A DNA stretch of 64,000 bases from Swaminathania salitolerans (GTDB taxonomy: Bacteria; Pseudomonadota; Alphaproteobacteria; Acetobacterales; Acetobacteraceae), in contig NZ_BJVC01000003.1 of NCBI RefSeq assembly GCF_007988945.1, positions 291,113-355,112 on the forward strand, written 5' to 3'. This document shows, piece after piece, positions 1-9,021 of the stretch. The translations under genes and the position numbers were made by a program. Numbering within the stretch: the first letter of the stretch is position 1; each line of letters starts with the position of its first letter. The notes below the pieces were generated by a model. That model saw nothing but the letters and a program-made list of their open reading frames with translations. It was not told the DNA's origin and did no database searches.

Positions 1-329
1 CGACAGGCCTCCATGTCACGGGCGCGATCCTGCGTTTCCCAGGTGAACCCCTCGCCGAGCGCCTGGAACGACACCAGCGGACCGAAGGCCTCGAGCGCCC
101 GTCTCTCGCCCGTATCCCACGCCCCCTTGATGAACTGCACGATCGCGACCTTGCGACCGTAGCCGAGCATCCTCAGGGCCAGACCGAAAGCGGCGGTCGA
201 TTTGCCCTTTCCCGGCCCGGTATGAACGGCGAGAACGCCTTTCTCGATCGTCTTTTCCGCGACTTCGGCATCCTGCACACTCTTGCGGCGCTTCATCTTT
301 TCCCGGTGTCTGTCTGCCTCGTCAGTCAT
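1..329 (-). CDS. cobO: Cob(I)yrinic acid a,c-diamide adenosyltransferase, partial (C-terminus outside window)
   Basis: Transfers the adenosyl group of ATP to the cobalt of cob(I)yrinic acid a,c-diamide or cobinamide in cytoplasmic cobalamin synthesis and salvage. About 109 N-terminal residues are visible: a charged start (MTDEADRHREKMKRRK), then the family P-loop GPGKGKST and the core segments RKVAIVQFIKGAWDTGE and LGEGFTWETQD, typical of the CobO/BtuR family. The start ATG overlaps the stop of cobU as ATGA, so the two are translationally coupled in a leftward operon. Only the right part of the gene lies in the window, so integrity of the C-terminus cannot be judged. Confidence 0.9.
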   Translation of the reverse strand, partial: MTDEADRHREKMKRRKSVQDAEVAEKTIEKGVLAVHTGPGKGKSTAAFGLALRMLGYGRKVAIVQFIKGAWDTGERRALEAFGPLVSFQALGEGFTWETQDRARDMEAC

Positions 330-820
330 TTCATATCCAGTGCATAGCCGGCCACGACGAAAAGAACGCGCCGTGCGTGCCGCGCGAGTTTCTGATGGAG
401 AAGGCCCGCCTCGTCACGAAATCGTCGTGCAAGAGCGTTTTCCGGGACGATTCCCGAGCCGACTTCGTTGCCGACCAGAACGGTCAGGGCCGAGCGTCTG
501 AAGAGGGCCTCGAGAAGACGATCCGTTGCCGAGGCGACGTCATCTTCATTCAAAATTAAATTGGTGAGCCATAAGGTCGTGCAATCTATCAGAACCGGTT
601 CCGGACATTGCAGGGGAGAAACAAGATCGACAGGCGCCTCGACCGTATTCCATCCCGTTCCACGCTGGCTGCGATGCGCATCGATACGCAGACGCATCTC
701 GTCGTCCCAGGCGCGGCCGGTCGCCACGTAGCGCCACGGTCCGGGTTCGGCGGTGACCAGCGATTCGGCGTGACGACTCTTGCCAGAGCGTGCCCCTCCG
801 AGCACAAGAATGCAGTTCAT
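326..820 (-). CDS. cobU: Bifunctional adenosylcobinamide kinase / adenosylcobinamide-phosphate guanylyltransferase
   Basis: Phosphorylates adenosylcobinamide and then attaches GMP from GTP, making the activated intermediate used by CobS. The 164-residue protein has the expected short family length. It carries a P-loop GGARSGKS at residues 8-15, the RIDAHRSQR segment that surrounds the guanylylated histidine, and the conserved NEVGSGIVP segment. The stop overlaps the cobO start. It is divergent from cobT across only 48 bp, so both transcripts must start from promoters in a very small space, with no room for a cobalamin riboswitch. Confidence 0.95.
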   Translation of the reverse strand: MNCILVLGGARSGKSRHAESLVTAEPGPWRYVATGRAWDDEMRLRIDAHRSQRGTGWNTVEAPVDLVSPLQCPEPVLIDCTTLWLTNLILNEDDVASATDRLLEALFRRSALTVLVGNEVGSGIVPENALARRFRDEAGLLHQKLARHARRVLFVVAGYALDMK

Positions 821-868
821 GACAGGGTTCCTCTTGCAGGACAGCGGTTATCCCAACAGAAAGGCGCA

Positions 869-1891
869 ATGTCACGTTTTCGCTCCATGGATGCGCTTTC
901 GCATGCCTGCCACAACCTGCCCCAACCCGATAACGGTGCGCGCGCCGCGATTCGGGCGCGCGAGGCGATTCTTACCAAACCCCAGGGCAGTCTCGGGACC
1001 CTCGAGGATCTGGTTGCCTGGTTCGGCTCCTGGCGCCCCCTGAGCCTGGACACAGCGGCCCTGTGCGTCTTCGCGGGCAATCACGGCGTTCTGGCCCAGG
1101 GCGTCTCGTCCTGGCCGGGAAGCGTGACCGCATCGATGGTCGGCAATTTCGATCGCGGCGGTGCGGCCATCAACCAGCTTGCACGCTGTGCCGATGCCGC
1201 TCTCCACGTGATCCCCGTCAACGGGCTGAAGGCGACGAACGACATCACCCGCGCGCCTGCCTTGTCCGAAGCCCAGTTTCTGGAGGCGGTCTCTCTCGGA
1301 TACGATGCCGTACCCGAAACATGCGACCTGCTCGCTCTGGGTGAAATGGGTATCGGAAACACCACGGTCGCCGCTGCTCTGTCTGCCGCCCTGTTCGGGG
1401 GTGAGGGGCGCGACTGGGCGGGTCTGGGCGCGGGTCTGGACGAGAGCGGCATCAGGCGGAAGATCAGCGCCATCGATCGTGCCCTCGCCCTGCACGGGCG
1501 CGATCACGACCCGCTCACCCTGGCGCGCCTCTACGGCGGATGGGAACTCGCCGCGCTGCTCGGGGCTGCCCTGGCCGCGAGACATCGCCGCATCCCCGTC
1601 CTGCTCGACGGGTTCGTCGTGACCGCTGCCGTCGCGCCGCTGGCCCTCTGCGCTGAGGATGGTCTCGCTCACGTCCGTATCGCCCATTACTCCAACGAGC
1701 AGGGTCACCGGAGCCTTTCCGCGAAGCTCGGCCTTTCGCCGTTGCTGGACCTCGCATTGCGGCTCGGCGAAGGCTCCGGAGCAGCGCTCGCCATTCCTCT
1801 TGTGCGGGCTGCCATCGCCTGCCACACTGGCATGGCCTCTTTCGACGATGTTGCCATCGCCGACGGAACCAACCGGATATCCGCCAGATAG
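869..1891 (+). CDS. cobT: Nicotinate-nucleotide--dimethylbenzimidazole phosphoribosyltransferase
   Basis: Makes alpha-ribazole phosphate from nicotinate mononucleotide and dimethylbenzimidazole, for the lower ligand of cobalamin. I chose the ATG at 869 (MSRFRSMDALSH, 340 aa): the frame is open further upstream, but that part lies antisense to cobU and does not resemble the family. Family signatures present are FAGNHGVLAQGVS, GEMGIGNTT and LLDGFVVTAAV. cobS starts at the base after the cobT stop, so the pair is co-translated. Confidence 0.93.
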   Translation: MSRFRSMDALSHACHNLPQPDNGARAAIRAREAILTKPQGSLGTLEDLVAWFGSWRPLSLDTAALCVFAGNHGVLAQGVSSWPGSVTASMVGNFDRGGAAINQLARCADAALHVIPVNGLKATNDITRAPALSEAQFLEAVSLGYDAVPETCDLLALGEMGIGNTTVAAALSAALFGGEGRDWAGLGAGLDESGIRRKISAIDRALALHGRDHDPLTLARLYGGWELAALLGAALAARHRRIPVLLDGFVVTAAVAPLALCAEDGLAHVRIAHYSNEQGHRSLSAKLGLSPLLDLALRLGEGSGAALAIPLVRAAIACHTGMASFDDVAIADGTNRISAR

Positions 1892-2665
1892 ATGCTGCCT
1901 ATTCGCGCCGATCTCGCCGCAGGAGTCAGCCTGCTCACCCGGCTTCCGACAGGATGGTTCTACACGCATGACGCGCGCTTCAATCTGGCGCGCTCGAGCT
2001 GGTGCTGGCCCCTGATCGGCGGGGCGATCGGCGCTGCGACCGGTCTCGTTCTGGTGGGCTGCATCGCGCTCGGCATGCCGCCGATCGTTGCCGCGGGCTG
2101 GGCCATCACCTTCCAGCTTCTCCTGACCGGCGCGCTGCACGAGGATGGCTTCGCCGACAGCGTCGATGGCATGTTCGGCGGGCGCAGCGTGGAGCGACGC
2201 CTCGAGATCATGCGCGACAGCCGGGTCGGAAGCTATGGCGCCCTCGCCCTCGGGGTTGTGCTTCTCCTTCGTGCCGGCACCATGACAACGCTGGCCAGCG
2301 CCCCGGTTCACGTCATCTCGGTCCTGATGACTGCCGGAGCCTTTTCCCGGCTTGCGCTGATGTTGCCGGTCCTGTGGCTCGGGCCGGCACGCCCCGACGG
2401 GCTCGCCCATCAGCTGCGCCATCTTCCCGCGAGAAGTCTCCTGATCGCCATCTGCATGACGGGCCTCATCGCCGACTCGCTCTCCGCTCTCGGCGCATTG
2501 TCCCTTTTCCTCGTGGCCTGCCTTGCCGCGCTCGGCATTTCGCGGCTGGCCCATCGTCTTGTCGGGGGATATACCGGCGACGTTCTCGGCGCTACGGCGA
2601 TTGCGGCCGAACTGACCGTCCTGACAGGCGCCAGCCTCAGCGGTTTCGGCCGACTCCCGTTCTGA
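1892..2665 (+). CDS. cobS: Adenosylcobinamide-GDP ribazoletransferase (cobalamin synthase)
   Basis: Integral membrane enzyme that joins adenosylcobinamide-GDP with alpha-ribazole to form adenosylcobalamin. The 257-residue protein has several hydrophobic segments and the acidic metal-binding signature HEDGFADSVDGMFGG near residues 80-95, followed by GSYGALALG. It abuts cobT with no intergenic base. With cobT, cobU and cobO the window holds the nucleotide-loop end of the pathway but no corrin-ring genes. Confidence 0.93.
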   Translation: MLPIRADLAAGVSLLTRLPTGWFYTHDARFNLARSSWCWPLIGGAIGAATGLVLVGCIALGMPPIVAAGWAITFQLLLTGALHEDGFADSVDGMFGGRSVERRLEIMRDSRVGSYGALALGVVLLLRAGTMTTLASAPVHVISVLMTAGAFSRLALMLPVLWLGPARPDGLAHQLRHLPARSLLIAICMTGLIADSLSALGALSLFLVACLAALGISRLAHRLVGGYTGDVLGATAIAAELTVLTGASLSGFGRLPF

Positions 2666-2761
2666 CCCGGTCGGGGCGATCTGCAGGGCTGCGGGTGGTG
2701 CAGGGACACGGCCTGGGCTAACCTCGGCGTTTTCAGGCAGTTCGCGAGTAAAGACGTTTCG

Positions 2762-4084
2762 ATGAGTTCATCCACGACATTGCGCGTCGGCATAGACGGC
2801 TTCAATCTCTCCCTGAGCCGGGGGACGGGCGTTGCTTCCTATGCCCGCACGCTGAGCTTCGCACTCCGGGATCTCGGCTATGAAATCGATGTTCTCTACG
2901 GGATGAACATCCACCATCATACGCCCAGCGATCTGCGCGAGGTCATTTTCGCGGACGAGCTCGGAGAGGAAAAGGCGCCCCGTCTCCCCAAACTGCTGCG
3001 CCCGCGCTGGTTCAAGGCGACCAAGCGTCATTTCCTTGGACATGAAGTCGTCGACGTGCCGATCAGCGGGCGCGTCAATCTGCGGGATTTCGCAGGAAGA
3101 ATGCCCGCATACGACCGTATACAGAACGTGCCTGCCCTGTTTCGCGCGGCGGCCGGATTCTTCCGGACCACGGGGCGCTTCCTGACCGTGACCAGCCCGA
3201 ATCCGCCGGATATCATGCACTGGACCTATCCCCTGCCGATCCGGATGGCGGGAAGCAAAAACATCTATACCGTGCACGATCTCGTCCCGCTGACGATGCC
3301 GCACACGACTCTCGACAACAAGAACTATCATTACCGGCTGATCAGAAGCATCGTCGAGAACAGCGACGGGATCTGTACTGTCTCGGAATTCGCCCGGTCG
3401 GAAATCCTCTCCTTCTTTCCGGCCGCCGCCAGCAAGATCGTCAATACCTATCAGTCCTTCACGCCGGACCAGACGGCGTTCGAGCGACCGCACGCGCAGA
3501 GCCTGGAGGAGATATCCTCCCTGTTCGGCCTCGAGGGCGAGAGCTATTACCTGTTTTTCGGCTCACTCGAACCGAAGAAGAATATCGGCCGGATCATCTC
3601 GGCCTTCCTGAGCACGCATTCGCAGAAAAAGCTCGTTCTCGTAGGGGCCATGGCCTGGAAGTCGGAAAACGAACTGCGTTTCCTGCAGAAGGGACTCGAT
3701 AGCGGACGTATCGTGCAGTTGCAGTATCTGCCCCTCAAGGCTCTGCAGGCCCTCATACGTCATGCCTTCGCCGTCCTGTTTCCCTCTCTCACGGAAGGAT
3801 TCGGTCTGCCGGTCCTGGAGGCGCTGTCTTTCGGCACACCCGTCATCACTTCGCGTGAGGCGTCGCTTCCCGAAGTCGGCGGAGAGGCATGCCTGTATGT
3901 CGACGCCTATGACACGGACGACATTGCCCGGGGAATCGTCGAACTCGAGAACAATCCCGAACACGTCCGGATGCTTCGCAGCCGGGGCGAGGCGCAGGCC
4001 CGCAAATTCGACATGACCACCTACGAGGCCCGTCTGTCAGAGATGTATCGCGCGGTTCTCGACACGCCTCCCAGGCGGGGCTGA
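2762..4084 (+). CDS. Glycosyltransferase, GT4-like
   Basis: A 440-residue GT-B-type glycosyltransferase; donor and acceptor cannot be read from sequence. The N-terminal half carries VGIDGFNLSLSRGTGVASY (a GT4 acceptor-side start) and YTVHDLVPLTMP. The C-terminal half has FFGSLEPKKNIGRIISAF and the retaining-enzyme EX7E-type element SLTEGFGLPVLEALSFGTPV. No signal peptide or membrane segment is obvious, so it probably works on the cytoplasmic face. It is a single gene between cobS and the convergent WD40 gene. A role in exopolysaccharide or lipopolysaccharide assembly is inference only, though an O-antigen ligase-like gene lies nearby. Confidence 0.85.
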   Translation: MSSSTTLRVGIDGFNLSLSRGTGVASYARTLSFALRDLGYEIDVLYGMNIHHHTPSDLREVIFADELGEEKAPRLPKLLRPRWFKATKRHFLGHEVVDVPISGRVNLRDFAGRMPAYDRIQNVPALFRAAAGFFRTTGRFLTVTSPNPPDIMHWTYPLPIRMAGSKNIYTVHDLVPLTMPHTTLDNKNYHYRLIRSIVENSDGICTVSEFARSEILSFFPAAASKIVNTYQSFTPDQTAFERPHAQSLEEISSLFGLEGESYYLFFGSLEPKKNIGRIISAFLSTHSQKKLVLVGAMAWKSENELRFLQKGLDSGRIVQLQYLPLKALQALIRHAFAVLFPSLTEGFGLPVLEALSFGTPVITSREASLPEVGGEACLYVDAYDTDDIARGIVELENNPEHVRMLRSRGEAQARKFDMTTYEARLSEMYRAVLDTPPRRG

Positions 4085-4104
4085 CCCCTCTCCGCCAGCG
4101 CGAA

Positions 4105-4163
4105 CCCCGGTCTCTCCGGGCGCCGCCTTTCCCCGCAGAGGGGAGCGGGAACGAGAGACGGGG
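4105..4163. terminator. Possible bidirectional hairpin between convergent genes
   Basis: Imperfect inverted repeat CCCCGGTCTCT / AGAGACGGGG enclosing a second small GC hairpin, between the convergent glycosyltransferase and WD40 genes. There is no clear U-tract, so this is weak. Confidence 0.3.
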
Positions 4164-4178
4164 CAAGAAGACGGCCGG

Positions 4179-5225
4179 TCAGTCCGAGGCCGAGAGATCG
4201 ATCGCGGCGACACATCCGTCTTCCGTTCCGAAGACCATCATGCCGCCGAAGGGCGAGAAGCAGAGTGTGGAGACCCTGCCCCGCTTGCCGAGGCAGATCG
4301 GGAGAACGCGCTCCGATCCTGTCTCGGCGAGAAGGACCGATCCATCCTCGAACCCCGCCGCGATGATATCGCTCTTCGGATGGGCGCAGACCGCCGAACA
4401 GAAGACCCCGGGAAGGCGCGCCAGCTCCGTGGGCGGCTTGCCCATCGGCCCGCCGCCGAAAAACGGCCACAGGACGATCGCATCGGCACCGGAAGTCGCG
4501 AGCCAGCGGCCGTTTCTGGTGAAGGACAGGGAAGAGACGCGCCTGGGATAGCCGCTCATGCGCATGTTATGCCCGTCCGAAAGACGCCATCCATGCAGGT
4601 CGTTCTCCTGCATGGCCGTGACGATCGCCTCTCCACCGGGATGAATTGCGATGGCGGTATGACTTCCCTTCCACTCCAGCGGACGCACCGTATCGACCCG
4701 GGCCTGCACGAACCATACCGAAACGCCGTTGTAATGGGAGGCGGCAACCCGCTTGCCCTTGGTATCGAATACGATACCGGTGACGGTGGAGGGATGCTCC
4801 AGCGTCTTGAGCGTCGTCTCTCCCGAAGAATCGCGGATCTCGAGCTGCTTGCCCGCCGAGAAGGCGATATGACCCGGCGTGGATGCCACGCACTCCACCC
4901 AGCGTCGCCCCTTGTGCAGTTCCGTCACCGTCCCGTCGGGTCCGATGCGGCACAGACGGTTGTCCTCGCCTCCCGTGAGGAAACCCTCTTTCCCCGTATC
5001 GGGCGCGAGGCAGAGCACCGCCCCGTCATGCGCCTCGACACGCGTCCAGGTCTCCGGATGCTTCAGCCCGGCCACCGGAACCAGGACGATGTCGCCATCG
5101 ACGGTCCCCAGTGCGAATGTCTGCCCGTCCCGCGCGCAGGAGGCGGCGGTAACGGCAGAACCGAATACCTTTTCCGCGCCGCGCGTTGCGAGAAGCTCGG
5201 TCATCTCTCCCGCAACCGCGCTCAT
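4179..5225 (-). CDS. WD40-repeat protein coupled to CobW-type GTPase
   Basis: 348-residue protein without signal peptide, made of repeated WD40-like blades, for example FALGTVDGDIVLVPV, FLTGGEDNRLCRIG, VAASHYNGVSVWFV, LATSGADAIVLWPF and AAGFEDGSVLLAE. It is therefore a cytoplasmic beta-propeller, normally a protein-interaction scaffold. Its start ATG overlaps the stop of the upstream CobW-type GTPase as ATGA, so the two are made together and probably act together. No enzymatic motif is visible and the partner is inferred from linkage alone. Confidence 0.85.
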   Translation of the reverse strand: MSAVAGEMTELLATRGAEKVFGSAVTAASCARDGQTFALGTVDGDIVLVPVAGLKHPETWTRVEAHDGAVLCLAPDTGKEGFLTGGEDNRLCRIGPDGTVTELHKGRRWVECVASTPGHIAFSAGKQLEIRDSSGETTLKTLEHPSTVTGIVFDTKGKRVAASHYNGVSVWFVQARVDTVRPLEWKGSHTAIAIHPGGEAIVTAMQENDLHGWRLSDGHNMRMSGYPRRVSSLSFTRNGRWLATSGADAIVLWPFFGGGPMGKPPTELARLPGVFCSAVCAHPKSDIIAAGFEDGSVLLAETGSERVLPICLGKRGRVSTLCFSPFGGMMVFGTEDGCVAAIDLSASD

Positions 5226-6184
5226 GCCCGGCAGCTTTCGAACCCGCGACGAAGCTGCGGGCGATTGAGGTCGCGCCCGATGAACACGATCCGGGATTCC
5301 TGCCCCTCCTCTGCTCTGGCCGGGCCGATATAATCGCCATCGGCCATCATATGGACAGCCTGGAAGGCGAAGCGCTCCTTCTGTCCGGCAAAATGAAGTA
5401 TGCCCTTCGCGCGCAGGATATCCGCGCCGCGCTCCTGAAGCAGCGCGCCGATCCAGGCCTGGAAACGTTGTTCGTCGAGCGGCTCGGAAACCGAGAAGGA
5501 CATGCTGGTCACGCCCTCTTCATGGGTATGCTCGTTGTTCTCGAGAAAATCGGGCATGGTCTCGAGCGCGCGCGCCAGATCGAAACCACCGCGGTCGAGC
5601 ACGTTTTCAAGAGCGATCTTGCCATGGCAGGCACGATGGATCTTCACGCTGGCATTGATGCCGCGCAGCCGGGCTTCGACCGCCTCGAGTGCCGCCTCGT
5701 CCAGCAGATCGGTCTTGTTCAGGACGATCACATCCGCAAAGGCGATCTGGCTGACGGCTTCGTGGCTCTCATCGAGCGTCCGGGACACGTTGAACGCATC
5801 GACCACCGTCACCACGGCGTCGAGACGCGCCTTTTCGCGCAGATTGTCATCGACGAAGAACGTCTGCGCGACCGGTGCGGGATCGGCCAGGCCGGTCGTC
5901 TCGACGATAATACCGTCGAATTTGTTTCGCCGACGCAGAAGACTGCCGAGAATACGGATGAGGTCGCCGCGCACCGTGCAGCAGATGCAGCCGTTATTGG
6001 TCTCGAAAACCTCCTCATCGGCATCGACGACCAGATCGCCATCCACCCCGAGCTCTCCGAACTCGTTGACGAGAACGGCATATTTCCGCCCATGCCCGGC
6101 GGAAAGGATATGGTTGAGCAATGTGGTCTTGCCGGCACCGAGAAAACCGGTGAGGACGGTGACGGGTATCTTAGTCTCGGACAT
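5222..6184 (-). CDS. CobW/YjiA-family (COG0523) metal-chaperone GTPase
   Basis: G3E-type GTPase of 320 aa. The start at 6184 (MSETKIPVTV) puts the P-loop GFLGAGKT at residues 13-20. The metal-site motif GCICC is at about 65-69, followed by a NKTD-type guanine-specificity motif. The C-terminal CobW domain contains LHFAGQKERFAFQAVH. COG0523 proteins deliver Zn, Co or other metals to client proteins; which metal cannot be told here. The presence of cob genes 3 kb away is suggestive only, because they are in a different operon. The frame runs 54 codons further upstream, but that part does not look like the family. Confidence 0.9.
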   Translation of the reverse strand: MSETKIPVTVLTGFLGAGKTTLLNHILSAGHGRKYAVLVNEFGELGVDGDLVVDADEEVFETNNGCICCTVRGDLIRILGSLLRRRNKFDGIIVETTGLADPAPVAQTFFVDDNLREKARLDAVVTVVDAFNVSRTLDESHEAVSQIAFADVIVLNKTDLLDEAALEAVEARLRGINASVKIHRACHGKIALENVLDRGGFDLARALETMPDFLENNEHTHEEGVTSMSFSVSEPLDEQRFQAWIGALLQERGADILRAKGILHFAGQKERFAFQAVHMMADGDYIGPARAEEGQESRIVFIGRDLNRPQLRRGFESCRA

Positions 6185-6201
6185 CGGCGCTCCGGATCCT
6201 G

Positions 6202-7572
6202 TCAGTTCATGGACGTCGCCTGAGGATATAGGACGGCATCGGTGTGACGAACAGAGGCGGCCTCGGCAAGCCCCACGCCCAGAAGCATGAACGCCCATCC
6301 GCCAAGAGGAAGATTGAGGAAGTCGCTGGCCGATGCGAGGGGCCATTCCTGCACGAAGAATGCGGCGAACAGCCCTATGCGCCAGGCATGGCGCGGGCCC
6401 TTCACAGGCCAGAGCGCCCGCAGACAGGCGAGCACCAGGGCGATGAACAGGACGAGACCGGGCAGACCGGCATTGGTGACGGCCTGGAGGAGATGATTAT
6501 GGGCGTGCTGGACACAGATGACGGTACCGCCTCCGTCGGGCGCCGTGCTCATCCATGAGAGGCCGTGCCGGTAGAGCGGGTCCGCGCAGGCATGACGAAA
6601 GGCATCGTAGCCCAGACCGGTCAGGGGGTGCGCCTGTGCCATCACCACGGCGCGCGTGAAGAGCAATCCGTAATGGGACTGCCAGAAATGGGTAAGCTGG
6701 AACCGGGCGAGAATCACGAGATGATGGAAGCTGCCGGGCGACACCATGCGCGCAAGCAGCACCAGAACGGGGAGGCCGCATAACCCGACCCATGCCGCAG
6801 GACGCAACGGCCGGTAGAACAGGGCACAGATGCCGATCCCGAGCAGGGTCAGCGCCATCGGGATGCGCTGCCCGGCAAGGATCATGAGCGCGATGACGGC
6901 AAGGGCGAGCAGACTCATGCCCACGAACGCGCCGATCCGGCCGAAGCGGCCGGAATGCCCAGTATGCCCCGGGGTGCTTTCACCGCCGGCGGTCCGGCTG
7001 GATGAAACCGGGGTGCTGCGCGCCACGAGCCAGGCACAGGCGAGCATCATCACCGGAAGGACGAGGCGCGAGAACGGCGCCGCCGCACGCGGATGGGCAT
7101 AAGGTCCGGTCAGCGTCCCGTCGATGAAACGCGGATAACCGAACAGGTTGCGACCGGTCGTTGCCTGAAGGACGAACTGGAACGCGAAATAGAGACAACA
7201 CGCCACAAGCACACGGACCATGCGGCGACGGGTCACCTCGTCGCGCAGGGTCCAGCTTTCGAGCGCCGCCGCCATGAGGGGAAACCGTATGGCAAGACAT
7301 GCCTGTGTGAGGGCCTGACCCGAGCCGAGTCCGATGCCGGGCAGGGAACAGACGATCTGCCATCCCCACCAGAGCAGCGCCATGCGAAACCACAGACCGT
7401 GACTCCAGTGCCAGCCCAGACCGTTAGTCGAGCGCAGGAGCAGCCCCAGCGCGAGACCGTCCATGCAGATCTCGGAGAAAAGCCGCCCATGGGTCAGGAA
7501 GATCGGCAGCAGAAGGGTCAGCGCCTGACCGGTGCGGTCGAGCACGGTGGTGAGTTTCTGGCTGGATGTCAT
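6202..7572 (-). CDS. O-antigen ligase/polymerase-like membrane protein
   Basis: Polytopic inner-membrane protein (456 aa from the chosen start) with about ten hydrophobic segments and a large periplasmic loop carrying the Wzy_C/WaaL-type region VMAQAHPLTGLGYDAFRHACAD and VQHAHNHLLQAVTNAGLPGL. The H-N-x-L-Q element is typical of O-antigen ligases. It likely transfers or polymerises a lipid-linked polysaccharide. I chose ATG 7572 (MTSSQKLTTV); a start at 7680 would add 36 residues with no family resemblance. The gene ends 17 bp before the CobW-type gene begins and could be co-transcribed with it. Confidence 0.8.
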   Translation of the reverse strand: MTSSQKLTTVLDRTGQALTLLLPIFLTHGRLFSEICMDGLALGLLLRSTNGLGWHWSHGLWFRMALLWWGWQIVCSLPGIGLGSGQALTQACLAIRFPLMAAALESWTLRDEVTRRRMVRVLVACCLYFAFQFVLQATTGRNLFGYPRFIDGTLTGPYAHPRAAAPFSRLVLPVMMLACAWLVARSTPVSSSRTAGGESTPGHTGHSGRFGRIGAFVGMSLLALAVIALMILAGQRIPMALTLLGIGICALFYRPLRPAAWVGLCGLPVLVLLARMVSPGSFHHLVILARFQLTHFWQSHYGLLFTRAVVMAQAHPLTGLGYDAFRHACADPLYRHGLSWMSTAPDGGGTVICVQHAHNHLLQAVTNAGLPGLVLFIALVLACLRALWPVKGPRHAWRIGLFAAFFVQEWPLASASDFLNLPLGGWAFMLLGVGLAEAASVRHTDAVLYPQATSMN

Positions 7573-7661
7573 GGAAAACGGTGATGCCCGCTCGACGCGA
7601 CGCGTGCAAGGCGCGGAGGACGTATCGACGCAACGCTTCGCAGTTTCATTCGTAAGACTCT

Positions 7662-7725
7662 CACAGCCCGGGGATCCCATGGCCCGGTGATTTCACAGCC
7701 CGGGGATTTCATGGCCCGGGGATTT
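7662..7725. repeat. 16-bp x 4 imperfect tandem repeat
   Basis: Four head-to-tail units of 16 bp at 7662, 7678, 7694 and 7710, consensus CAYRGCCCGGGGATTT, in the gap upstream of the O-antigen ligase-like gene. Units differ at a few positions. Confidence 0.9.
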
Positions 7726-7810
7726 CGCATCGCGGAAAACGAAGGGAGACCGGACCGGCGAATACCCCAGACATGCCCGGATCCGGACTCCGGCAGGAAA
7801 GGACATACTC

Positions 7811-8803
7811 ATGACGACCGACACCATGACCATCAGGAATATCGATCGACCCGTCAGCCGCATCGCCCTCGGTACATGGGCGATCGGAGGCTGGATGTGG
7901 GGCGGCCCGGATGACGACAATGCCATACGGACGATCCATCGTGCTCTCGATGAAGGCATCAACTTCATCGACACGGCACCGGTCTACGGTTTCGGCCATA
8001 GCGAGGAGGTCATCGGCCGCGCCCTGGAAGGCGGAAAACGCGAAAAGGTCGTGCTTGCGACGAAACTCGGTCTGGCCTGGACCGACGACGAGAAGGTCTA
8101 TCGAGACAGCAGGCCCGAGCGCGTCCGCAAGGAGGTCGAGGATTCGCTGCGCCGCCTGAAGACGGATGTGCTCGATCTCGAACAGGTTCACTGGCCGGAC
8201 GGGAAGACGCCCGTCGAGGAAACGGCGCATGCCCTCGAGGAGCTGCGCAAGGAAGGCAAGATCCGTGCCATCGGGGTGAGCAATTTCTCTGTCGCCGATA
8301 TGGAGGCCTTCGCATCGGTCGCGCCTCTCAGCACGATCCAGCCGCCCTACAACCTGTTCGAGCGGGTTACTGCCGAGCGCGATGTCCTGCCGTTTGCGAG
8401 GAAGCACGATGCGGTCGCACTGGCGTACGGCGCCCTTTGTCGCGGCCTGCTCGCAGGCAAGATGAACAGCGAGACCCGCTTTCCCGAAAATGATCTGCGC
8501 AGCAGCGATCCGAAATTCCAGCCCCCCGCCTTCGCCCGTTATCTCGCTGCCGTCGAGGATCTGAAAAAACTCGCTGCACGTCACAACAGGAGCATTCTCG
8601 CTCTGGCCATACGCTGGGTGCTCGACCAGGGGCCGACGATCGCCCTCTGGGGAGCCCGCAAACCGCAGCAGATCGAGGGGATCAGCGAGGCTTTCGGCTG
8701 GAGTCTCGGCGAGGACGACCGGAAGGAGATCGATGCGATCCTCAAGCGCCACGTCCCCGATCCGATCCAGCCCGATTTCATGGCACCCCCGCAGAGGGAC
8801 TGA
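7811..8803 (+). CDS. Aldo/keto reductase
   Basis: NADPH-dependent oxidoreductase with a TIM-barrel fold, 330 aa. The AKR tetrad is present in order: Asp in FIDTAPVYGFGHSEE with the Tyr of VYGFG, Lys in VLATKLGL, and His in LEQVHWPDG. The SNFS segment (IGVSNFSVADME) and a C-terminal IALWGARKPQQIEGI cofactor segment follow. Length and layout fit the YhdN/AKR11-type group. The start is supported by GGAAAGGA upstream. The substrate is unknown and it is probably monocistronic. Confidence 0.92.
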   Translation: MTTDTMTIRNIDRPVSRIALGTWAIGGWMWGGPDDDNAIRTIHRALDEGINFIDTAPVYGFGHSEEVIGRALEGGKREKVVLATKLGLAWTDDEKVYRDSRPERVRKEVEDSLRRLKTDVLDLEQVHWPDGKTPVEETAHALEELRKEGKIRAIGVSNFSVADMEAFASVAPLSTIQPPYNLFERVTAERDVLPFARKHDAVALAYGALCRGLLAGKMNSETRFPENDLRSSDPKFQPPAFARYLAAVEDLKKLAARHNRSILALAIRWVLDQGPTIALWGARKPQQIEGISEAFGWSLGEDDRKEIDAILKRHVPDPIQPDFMAPPQRD

Positions 8804-8835
8804 ACGCAGGGGGACTGAATGCAGGGGGACTGAAT
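8791..8835. repeat. 15-bp x 3 tandem repeat spanning a stop codon
   Basis: Units GCAGRGGGACTGAAY at 8791, 8806 and 8821. The first copy holds the last sense codons and TGA stop of the aldo/keto reductase gene, so the stop region itself has been duplicated twice downstream. Confidence 0.9.
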
Positions 8836-8844
8836 GCAAAAGGT

Positions 8845-8867
8845 ATCGCCCTCCGGAGGGGGGCGAT
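8845..8867 (+). terminator. GC hairpin after the aldo/keto reductase gene
   Basis: ATCGCC-CTCC / GGAG-GG-GGCGAT stem with a 2-base bulge, 42 bp after the stop. No T-tract follows, so termination is uncertain. Confidence 0.4.
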
Positions 8868-9021
8868 CGTGAAGGATCCGGAACGCCGCAGGATGGACGA
8901 TCAGGCGGCGGAACGGACCGCTCCGGGGCGGTTGGGACGTTCTGGAAATAGTTTGGAACGAACCCCCGGCCCGAGAGTTAACGCCGTGCAATGCATTCCC
9001 TTTCTGAAAGGAACAAGAACA

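Noticed and set aside
821..868. Cobalamin riboswitch before cobT or cobU
   Set aside because: The divergent gap is 48 bp, far too short, and no B12-box-like sequence is seen.
872..2554. 560-aa open frame antisense to cobT/cobS
   Set aside because: GC-rich shadow; the sense genes are clear.
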